Shown here: positions 1 to 10,400 of the stretch, in pieces
Position numbering within the stretch: position 1 is the stretch's first letter
Layout of the letters: each line of letters opens with the position of its first letter
Source: Cyathus striatus
Lineage: Eukaryota; Basidiomycota; Agaricomycetes; Agaricales; Nidulariaceae
Direction of reading: 5' to 3'
NCBI GenBank assembly: GCA_025738555.1
Contig: JAOVFP010000014.1
Span: 2,356,001 to 2,420,000 of the forward strand
Length of the DNA stretch: 64,000 nucleotides
Notes under the pieces: generated by a model
The model's input: only the letters and a program-made list of their open reading frames with translations
Told to the model about the DNA's origin: nothing
Databases searched by the model: none
Position numbers and translations under genes: made by a program

Positions 1-850
1 TCGTCACAGTCGTCACAGATGTCCCATAGTGTCACAGTTGTCGCAGCCGTCACAGTTGTTGCAGTTGTCACAGTTGTTGCAGTTGTCACACATGTCGCAG
101 TCATCACAGTCGTCACAGTTGTTGCAGTCGTCACAGGTGTCTCACAGTGTCACAATTGTCGTAGTTGTCACATTCGTCACAGTTGTCCCACAGTGTCCTA
201 GTTGTCACACTTGTCACAGTCGTCACAGTCGCTGCAGTTGTCACAGTTCTCGCAGTCGTCACAGTTGTCACAGTTATCCCACAGTGTCGCAGTTATAACA
301 AGTGTGACAAGTGTGACAACTGCGACAAGTGCGACAACAGTGACAACTGCAACAACTGTAATGACTGTGACAAGTGTGACAACTAGAACACTGTGGGACA
401 ACTGTGCTGAATGTGACAACTACAACAATTGTGACACTGTGAGACACCTGTGACGACTGTGACAACTGTGACACTGTGACAACTGCGACGACTGTGACGA
501 CTGTGACGACTGCGACATGTGTGACAACTGCAACAACTGTGACAATTGCGACAACTGTGACGACTGCAACAACTGTGACACTGTGACAACTGTGATGACT
601 GCGACATGTGATCCCACAGCGTCACAGTTATGACAAGTGTGACAAGTGTGACAAGTGTGACAAGTGTGACAAGTGTGACAAGTGTGACGACTGCGACAGG
701 TGTGACAAGTGTAATAACTGTGACAACTGTGACAACTATGACGACTGCGACATGTGTGACAACTGTGACAACTGCAATGACTGCAACAACTGTGACACTG
801 TGACACTGTGGGACAAGTGTGATGACTGTGACATATGTCACAATGCCACT
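1..850. repeat. Inverted short-motif satellite (GTCACAGTTGT / ACAACTGTGAC type)
   Basis: The first 290 or so bases are variants of GTCACAGTTGTCGCAGTCGTCACAG-like 6- and 9-base motifs. From about 290 the same motifs run in reverse complement (TGTGACAACTGCGAC) to about 835. The array is therefore a long imperfect inverted repeat that could fold into a hairpin. Open frames in all registers are repeat artefacts of low complexity (Ser/Gln/Leu/Val or Cys/Asp/Lys). The left edge is cut by the window. Similar GTCACA-rich arrays occur at 45.9-46.6, 48.0-48.5 and 53.4-53.8 kb, so this is probably part of the same repeat family. Confidence 0.9.
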
Positions 851-1250
851 AAGATCTTGCTAAGATCTCATAGATAAGAACCTTGTGACATATGTCACAA
901 AGATGAGACAATGATAGACAAAGCTCATTGTGATTACCCAGTGTGACAAATAAATATTTCTTTGTTATTTCATAGGTGAAAAACCTTTGAAATATTGAAT
1001 AAAGGATTTCAAAGAAAATGGGGATCTGGGTTTCAATATTTCTTTGTTATTGTGACTTTCAAATACATGAGAAATATCATATGTGAACTGTAAGAGTATT
1101 ACAAAGCGAAATAATGATGTAATATAAATAATATTTCCACGATATTTCAAAGCTATTTCACATTGAAATATCGAGGCGTGCACACAGTGTAGTAACTGAT
1201 ATCCACTGTGTTTAAATTCTTTCAACAACAGCCATTCTTCTCTTAGCTGA
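851..1250. other. AT-rich spacer, no gene seen
   Basis: AT-rich sequence following the satellite. No frame shows codon structure, a recognisable motif or splice-linked exons. It separates the satellite from the first copy of dispersed repeat R. Confidence 0.5.
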
Positions 1251-2950
1251 ATAATGAAGATGGAGCTATTATTTTAATAGTATCCATGGGAACATCGATG
1301 AAAGGAAGGTATGGTGTCCTATCATTGATTTATATTTAGTGAGATGGGGCTTGCAAGGTGTGGTTAATCACTCCGAGTCCATTGAGGGTTGTGTACAGTC
1401 AACGGCTGTGGACTCACCTTTGAAGTTGATGGGGTAAATGCCCAGTGCGCGCTACTTTGTTCGTTCCGGTTTCTTACACTAGGCACTGGTTTGTCGCTTG
1501 CTGAGAGCTCCATTTGCATCATACCGTGACTACCGTCCTCTGCTTGTCGACTGCACCATCGCAGTCTACCAGGACTCCTAGTTATCCTAAAGCAACAAAC
1601 AAGCTCTAATCGATTAATCCGTCATTCTGATACCCTTTCACATCACCATAATCGATGTTTACTACTATGTTTAGATTCTTCTCATGTCTTACTACAAACC
1701 TACAAACTGCTGTTCCACTTGCAGTTGGTTGGGAGCGATTGGGTCTTAGAGCTCAGATAGGTATAGAGCGGGTGTATGGTAAGCAGTCTTCTTCATTAAG
1801 GTAGATTGATGATCTCAGTTACTCTAGCTATGGGGTGAATGTCGATTATTGGCCCTCACCCATTCCCTGCCACCGAGGACACTGCCCGTTGTGAATGGCC
1901 ATCAGCACTCTGTGCACACTTTCAACCAGTCATGTATCTGCCACGGCGCAGCATTCGACTCGTCTTAGGGACCCTTGGGCTTTCATTGACATCGTTGTTG
2001 ACTGTGCTCCTGCGAAAGCTGGGATGGGCTGTGTGATGGAATGAATAGGTTCATCTTTTATTTCATGGACTACCTTCATCAACTTACATGAATATAGATA
2101 TTTCTACTCCCAACCCGCAATGGGGCTTCCATCACTTAGCACCAATTGACTACGTGCTGCTCCCCCGCTTCCAACATCCCACCGTCACGCTTTGTTTCTC
2201 ATCTGCAGTCAAGACACTATGCGAAGCTGTTCTCCACCCCATCTTAGTGACCAGTGTTGATTTTACTGGTGGGAATCACGATGTGGGGTATGTTATACCT
2301 TATGGGGTACAATGGGATGAGGAAGGCTCTGGGACGAGGCTAACATAGAATGTGAGGCAGAGCTAGGGGTATGAAAAGGGCGTAGGAGTTAGATGAAGTC
2401 TTATCCTAATCAACTATCTGTCACCTACTGAGCTCTGGTGTCTGTCTTCCGGCGTGCTGCCTACCTTCCCTCTCATTTTCCCCTGTAACTCCCCAGCTGC
2501 CATGATACTACTGCAAGCCCTCTCCCACCTTATGCGACACCTCGGCCACTTATTTCTGTTGAGCAGCTCGAGAGGAAGGGTCCTTCACACCTGTCACCTT
2601 GCGAACCATCTCTTGATACACACTGACATCGCGGTGGTCATCATAGTGTTGCTTATGGATTACCCCCTTCGAATCCTCAGGTATAATGCATTGCTAGAGG
2701 TTGTGCAGTGGGTCGATCCGTCGGTGGCAGAAGCAATCCATCTGTAAATAAAGAAAGCTTCTGTCTCCGAAATTATGCTGCTGGAGGACATGGTGAAAAA
2801 GACGAATGTAGTCACTATCTTAGAAGTGGTCTTTCATATGCTGCCCCACCACCTGCGCCCTCCCGTCCTCCCGCCTTTCATACCCCAATGTCACTCGAAG
2901 ACATTGTCTGCCCTACAGCAGCATTAATACTGTACGCGTGCAAATGAGAA
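1250..2950. repeat. Dispersed GC-rich repeat R, copy 1
   Basis: It starts with a block containing CATGGGAACATCGATGAAAG and GGGGCTTGCAAGGTGTGG. A block with TTGAAGTTGATGGGGTAAAT and CCCAGTGCGCGCTAC follows, then CGTTCCGGTTTCTTACACTAGG and CATCGCAGTCT. The same ordered blocks recur at about 20.9-22.8, 25.55-28.98 (interrupted by a hAT element) and 35.75-38.7 kb, with fragments at 22.76-23.33 kb. Copies are diverged and hold no open frame with recognisable domains. Terminal repeats were not identified, so the element class is unknown. Confidence 0.6.
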
Positions 2951-3193
2951 TACCAGTGTCACAAAGAAAACATGGTAGATGAGGATAGGTTGTGAGGGAG
3001 GAAGAAAGGGTGTAGCTGATAAGGGGTACATAGAGAATGGGAGACATAAAAGGATGGAGGGGGCATCATTGTCCACCCTAGACCAATGTCGACGTTGCAT
3101 ATACACTATCGAGAACCTTGAAATGATGAGGTGAACATGGGGGATGAGGCGAACACCGGGGTGAAGCAGATGTGACATGTGACAGTGCAGAGG

Positions 3194-4245
3194 TATGGAA
3201 AGCCGGACAACCACACTCAACCATGTCAAAATCTTTGAGCTCCGACCTTCGGCGCTTCGGCAGCTCGCTTAGATATTCGCTTAGGGCGCTTGCTGTTCGG
3301 ACTAGGTTTTCGGTTAACAGCTTAATCAGAATGTACATATATCTAAGTGCTAATGTAAAACATTAGAACGGACTGCCACAGAACATAGGTCTTTTGTCAT
3401 TATGATATGTTATTAATTCAAAAATTACTTGGGATAAAAGAAGAATTAAGTCTCTGATTTAATCACAATAAGTGTAAGCAAAAATACAATTCCTTAGTTT
3501 CAAATCTATGTATTCATTTGTCCCTGCAACATTTTTAACAGCACTCTGAATTGACACTGATCTGTTATTCACACTTGAGATTACAAGCTATAACACTAGG
3601 TTACATATTTGCAGGTGGTGAATGACTACTAAGAATGACAATTTAGGCAGAGTATAAACAAATACAAATAAAAACAACGAAAGAGCGAACACATTGTGCA
3701 ATAAGTGATAATGGACTCATATGTAAGCTTAACTAATAGTCTATATATGTAGTAAGATAGGATACATTTAATTAAGTGTAACATTTATGCTATTGCCAGG
3801 TTGTACATAATTTAAAATAGTGAATGACTACTGAGGACGACATTTTAGGTAGAGTATAAACAAATACAAATAAAAACAATGACAGAGCGAACATTGTGCA
3901 ATAAATGATAATGGATTCATATGTAAGCTTAACTGATAGTCTATAGATGTAGTAAGATAAGATACATTTAATTAGGAGCAACATTTATGCTATTGCCAGG
4001 TTGTACATAATTTAAAATGGTGAATGACTACTGAGGACGACATTTTAGGTAGAGTATAAACAAATACAAATAAAAACAGCGACAGAGCGAACATTGTGCA
4101 ATAAGTGATCATGGACTCATATGTAAGCTTAACTGATAGTCTATAGATGTAGTAAGATAGGATACATTTAAGTAAGAGCAACATTTATGCTATTGCCAGG
4201 TTGTACATAATTTAAAATGGTGAATGATGACTGAGGACAACAATT
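3194..4245 (+). repeat. Left terminal inverted repeat of element A with 200-base subterminal repeats
   Basis: Bases 3194 to about 3620 match the complement of the right end closely. Then come about three tandem copies of a 200-base unit (from about 3620, 3829 and 4029, with the start of a fourth near 4220). Each unit contains TGAATGACTACTGAGGACGA, AGGTAGAGTATAAACAAATA and GCTATTGCCAGGTTGTACAT. Small 64-codon frames here are the same unit read in one register and are not genes. Subterminal tandem copies are plausible transposase binding sites. Confidence 0.85.
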
Positions 4246-4497
4246 TCAGTGTACATATGTAAAACATTAGAATTAGAATGGCCTATGATACCATATAAAT
4301 TTATGAATATAGGCAATGCAGAATAGTTCAAATTATGATCTGAGAAATTGATTAACAAAATGAGATACTGTAAATTAGTTTCACAAAAGCAATAGGCATT
4401 GTATTACAGTGTGATCTTAGTTGTATCTATTCATCCATGTGTTACCTCAACAAGAACCAGAATCAACATGGACAAGTAAGCTGCCAGTTATCGACTC

Positions 4498-7400
4498 TTA
4501 ATTCAGAGCTGTGAGACCGAACCATTCACAGTATTTGTTGCAGATATGGTCCAATGTGAATTTTTCGAATGCAGAACCCACATTTCCTTGACTAAATAAA
4601 GCGGCCTCTTGGGCCTCACTGTCTTCCAGGGAACTTAATAAAAGTGTTGAGCTCTTTGCGCTCCCCCCCCCCTTACATGTGAATTTCACATGAATTTCAT
4701 GTGAATTGGTGAAGTTCATGTGAAATTCACATGAAATTCATGTGAACTTTTTACCCACTATTTTTTCAATTTTTGGGTGAGAATGCCGCAAATTAATTCA
4801 CGTGAATTTCACATGAATTTCACGTGAACTTCACATGAACTTCATCTATTCACATGAATTTCAGGTGAAAGATTCACCTAATATTCATGTGAATTTTCAC
4901 ATTCCAGATTCACGTTCACTCTAAATGTATGTGAAATTCACGTGTAATTCACATGAAGTGCAAATGGAACATTACTCTTACTATATATAGTATTGCATAT
5001 AAAAAAAAGAGCGTTCACACCAGTGTTCGAACGCTCAACCTCGCAAAACCAGCCATGTATTTCCCACAACCGGCACACTTAACCACTGCACCATACGACC
5101 TTATTTCTCAAAGGTGCTATATGCTATATAGTCACCATATACTCTCTACCCGCCAATTTTTTTTGTGCAACGTCGAATAACTTCCCACGCGTTCGCTGTC
5201 GTACCACACATCCCCCACTGTCCTTCCACCACCACCAACACCATTCTGCTCCCCCCCTCGCTCTGTTTAACTCTATGTCATAGAGCGCCGTTTCACACTA
5301 GGTAAGTTTATTCACATCGCGGATGATCGATATCCATCGATATCGATGAGTACTGACCACTGTTTCTTTAGGATCGATTCCCTTCTCCCTCACCGCTGTC
5401 GACTCTCACCGTTGTCGACTCTCACCGTTGTCGATCCACCAGCGTTCGTCAGCAGTCGCTTTTAGGTAAGTCTCTTTTTTTTAGCACATCGATATTCACA
5501 CAACTGACACCTTATCGATTACAGCCCCCACTCCCACATGCGCGCTTCGTATCGATACGGCAGCGTTGTGTTCGACACGTTGACCCACCTGCGTTCATCG
5601 GCGGTCGCTTGTGGGTGAGTTTTTTTTAGCGCGTATATATATCCACACAGCTGAAACTTCGTTATCGATTACAGCCCCCACTCCCACACGCGTGCTTCAT
5701 GTCAATACGGCAATGCTGCGTTCGACACTGCAAGATACACGCGTTGTCGACATACCACGCTGCGTCAATACGCATGGGATCGTCCTCCCCGCCTCGATCC
5801 CTTTCGATTTCGCCATACGATAGGGGGGAGTAATGTATTCGAAGACGTTTAGTGGGTTACAGGATTGAGTAGTACGGTACGTCTCCCTCCCTCCCCCTCC
5901 TCCCCATGCTACCCCTCCAACCTTCACAGGCGGCAACACATTCTACCACCTTCAACGCCAGACCGCAACAGCTCCCTCTCGATTCCCGCCCCTTTCAGCC
6001 CCAGCATCAACGCGAAACGCCGACACCGTGTTACCACCCCCTCGACGATTTCACGCCCACTCTGCCATCCGCATCGTCCCCAGCTCCCCTCTCAATTCCC
6101 GCCCCTTTCAGCTCCAGCATCAACGCGAAACACCGACACCGCGTTACCACCCCCTCCTCGACGATTCCACACCCACTCTGCCATTCGCCTCGTCCCCCGC
6201 GGGCTTATCGATGCCACGTCATCGGTGGGCGGCTTACGTGTGCACGCTACGGCTGTTCGACGACACTGAGGGTGTGCGTGTACCATGCTAGGGGGACACG
6301 TGCGCACACCCACTTCAACGTCAGACTACAGCAGCCCCTCTCTCAACATCCGCCCCTTTCAGCTCCTCCCATCCGCCATCCATCCAGCACCACTCTTGTC
6401 CCCATGGGCTTATTGACCCCACGTCATCGATTGGCAGCTTACGTGTCGTGCTACGGGTGTTCGAGGACACCTGAGGGTGTGCATGTACCATGCTAGGGAG
6501 GACGCATGTGCACCGAGGCCCGTCATAGAGCGCCGTCCGCTTCATCCTGTTCATCGCTGGCAGGTAAGTCTTTTTAACATATATCTATATCCCTACAACT
6601 AATATTTCCTTATCTATTACAGCTACCACTCTCACATCAACATAGCAGTCCGCTCCTTACAGCCCCAGCATCAACACGTAACACCGACGCTGCATTACCA
6701 CCCCCTCCTCAAGTCCTGCCGGTTGTCAATGCAATACGCCAAGCCCTCAAGGCCCTCAACCCCCCCTTCTCACAGTACCATCCAGCACCGCTCTCATCCC
6801 CCGTGGGCTTATCGAAGCCATGTCATCGGCCGTGCTTTGGGGGAGGGGGAGGGGGATGAGGAATAAGTTGAGCTAGGGAATGCGTGTGCACCGAGGCCAT
6901 GCTTTGGGGGAGGGGGAGGGGGAGAATTCAAGGACGCTAGGTGTACGTGCACTACGCTAGGGCACTGCACATACCTGTTAGGGGGGGTTAGAGGTCGAGG
7001 CCACCTATCCTACTCCACCATCCGCCATCCTCAAGACCTCAATGTCCTCCCCCCCCTCCCTTTGTGCCGCGATGCGTCCGCCATCGCCATCTTCGCCATC
7101 CGGTGCCACCTTACTTCTCAATGCTCCTCAACGTCCTCCCCCCCCTCCCATCATGCTAGGGAATGCGTGTGAACCGAGGCCGTGCTTTGGGGGAGGGGGA
7201 GGGGGAGAATTTGAGGGCATTAGGTGCTCCTACTCCGCCGTCCGCCGTCCTCAAGTCCTGGGGCAGCCAACACAGTGTCGCCGAGTCCTCAATGTCCTCC
7301 CCCATGTCCTCCCCCCCTTCCCTTCGCGCTGTGGTGTATCCGCCATCGTCATCTCTGCCGTCTCTGAGTCCTCGGCATCCCCCCCTCCCTTTGCATTGCG

Positions 7401-10400
7401 GTGTCCTCATTGTCCTCCCCCTCCCTTTGCGCCGCAGTGTATCCACCATCGACATCTCTGCTGTCGCTGAGTCTTCAGCATCCCTCCCTCCCTTTGCGCT
7501 GTGGTGTGTCCGCCATCGCCACCTCTGCCGTCGCTGAGTCCTTGGCGTCCTCCCCCCTCCCTTTGCACTGCAGTGTGTCCGCTGTCACCATCTCCACCGT
7601 TCAGCTCGCTTATCGATGCTGTGTGGCTCAGGGGCACTTAGGTGCATGTGTGATGCTTCCGAGTTGGCAGAGAAGATTGTGTATGTCGTAGCTAAGTTTA
7701 GTGTAGATATTATTAGTCTACCAATAGAATTGGTTTTCGCAGAGAAGATTGTGCACGTTGTAATTAAGTTTAGTATAGATAATATTAATCCACCAATAGG
7801 ATTACACCACATGTTAAGATAATTTTAGACAAGGTTAGGAAGCATGTCATGTGTGTGTACACATGGGACACAGGCCATAGGACACAAGCTGTTGAGTTCA
7901 TTGTGTCCCCCCCACTTAACTCTCAACCACTCAACCACCATCTCTTAGTTCAACTTTGTTAAACTCTTACTCTGTATTTTCAACAAATATGCCATCTCAA
8001 AACAGCAAAAAAAGCAACAATACCCCAGTCTCACCACCAACTTCTCACAGTGGTTTGACTCGCACTGAGCCACCTGTCTCTAAAGGCCACAAACGTACAC
8101 AATCTACTGTAGATACCACAGCTGAGCCAGCTACCAAGAAGCCTGCTGTTACAGCTGATGAAGAAACAGTAGATAACAGTGAAAAGCAGGGAAAGAAAAG
8201 AGGTGGGAGGGGAAGAGGTGGGAAACTAAGGGGGAGAGGTGGGCGGTATGTATCAGCTATTGTAGTTGTTTTTCAAAGTTCAATATCTGACTCAAATTTT
8301 AAGTAAAACCACTGGTGATAAGGATAAGGAAGATGAAGCTGCAAGCAATGCAGCCAACAAAGAGAAATCCAAGGTGTAAGTATATATTTTGTTGCACTAG
8401 ATTTTTCTAATGCAATAATTTTGGTGCTATGAAGAAACTTCAAGAAATGTCAATTTCTATTGCACCACCTATACAGCCCAAGACTGCTGGTGCCTCTGAG
8501 ATTTCTAGGGCTTCTGAGATTACTAGCACTTCTGAGATTGCTGGCACTTCTGAGATTACTGGCACTTGTGAGATTACTGGCACTTCTGAGATCACTGGCA
8601 CTTCTGGAGTCTTGGCTACAACCCCAAGCCAATCAAGTGATTCTGGGGACAATAACTCTGAAGTTGAACATGCCAGTGAGACTGAGGGCATAGCTCAGGA
8701 TAATAATGAGGAAAATGAAGACAATACAGAAGATAAAGATGGTGATAGCAATGATAATGACTATGATGGTGATGATGATGTAGAAGAAAGAGAAGATATG
8801 GTTTTAGATGAGAATGACAGTAGCTTGGCTCAGATTGAGGAGGAAGATGTAGGCACAATGGATATTGGTATGTGCTATATTTTTATTTGTACCTTTTCTA
8901 AAATGTTTATAGACTCCACATTGGCATCTGATGCCATACCTACAAAGAAAGATTTGAAGGGTGCATCCAGAACTACTGGTATTTCTTATTTTTTTCTTGG
9001 TCATAGAAGTTCTGAAATAAATTTCTAGGAGGCATATTGCGGGGCAAAGCTCAAGGAAATAATTTTCGATTTGCTGATAATACAAATGAAAGTTCATCTA
9101 TGGTTGTAAACCCTCAGGGGTTTGTCTACATCACAGTTTCTGATGATTCTCCTAAGTTTAATCCAACCCTGTTGAATACTGAAACACCACCTCAGGCTGT
9201 GCCAACTACAGTAAATTCTTGCCTTAAATTGGTACTGGACTCAGTTGCAAAAAGAATGCCTATCATTAAACGTAAGATTAACTTTGACTTAATGTTATCA
9301 TTTGACTAATATTACATAGTTCAAAATAGGCTTATTATGAATTTTGACACTGAGCGCGATACTTGGATTATATTTGGACGTTTCAATGATATTGAAAGCA
9401 CTGATACTATTCAGTGGACTTCTCGAGTAAATGATCTGGTGTTATATCTTGCTGCTGTAATATCATTTTAACTTATATTCATATCTAATTTCTCATAATT
9501 TCTTAGATTTCTGTGAAAGAAACTGTCAACTTCCACTTAGCAAGAAGTGTGGGCAGTTCCTATGGAGCATCAACAACTACTAAGAGCAGTGAAAATGCCT
9601 CTGCCTCTGCTGCTACTGATGAGAATCTTGACATCCCTGATGGACTTACTAAAAAACAAGAACTTATTATATCTGTTTATAAAGTGGATAAGTCCCTTCT
9701 TGGACATAAGAACTGGTCTATTCAGATAGCATGGAAAATCTACCAAGAGGTACAACGAGTCAAACACTTGGTAGATACAAGCCCACAGATGTGGCCCTCT
9801 GATATGGATAAGCCAATTATGAGAGACTTACACACAATGTTTGGAGCTGCTGGGACTGCTTGGCATCATTGGGATAAAGTTCTTAAATTTGTATCCAACT
9901 ACCCTGACATGGAAGAGTGGTTGAGTACTGCAACCCCACCAGATAATAAAGCAACTCATGAGTTATGGGGATTGGAGAAGACAGCAGGATTCACTAGAAC
10001 AGACTTGGAAAACTGGATTAAGAAAAAGAAGGGTATTAGTGCTGGAAAGGGAAAGCAGAAAGCAGAGGGGGGAAAGGGTAAGAAAGGATCTGGTATAAAG
10101 AATAAGTAAGTAAAGTTGTGAAAGATAGCATGTTTTACTTTTAAATTTGTATCCAATGTACTTTTAGTTTTCTCTATATCTGTGTATGGCTTCTTCAAAT
10201 CTATTATGCAATAGTGATGCAATATTATTGGTTGATTGCACTAGCATATTTACCTATGACTTATGGTATTGGACCTGAACAAGAATTTCCTATGCTGAAG
10301 TTTGCTAAATTTAGTTCATTTATTCAAGAAACATTTGGTTCAAAAATAAGCTTATCAACTGTTTTATTTCTGCTATTTACATTAACAAAAAATGTTGAAT

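Noticed and set aside
19..877. Open frames of up to 152 codons in the first satellite
   Set aside because: Low-complexity translations (Val/Thr, Ser/Gln or Cys/Asp) in every frame and both strands. Not genes.
3790..4184. Two 64-codon minus frames nearly identical to each other, also at 18730-18924
   Set aside because: They are the 200-base subterminal unit of element A read in one register, not genes.
5865..7691. Pro/Ser-rich open frames up to 196 codons in the GC-rich block of element B
   Set aside because: Overlapping frames on both strands over tandem repeats, no splice-consistent extension and no motif.
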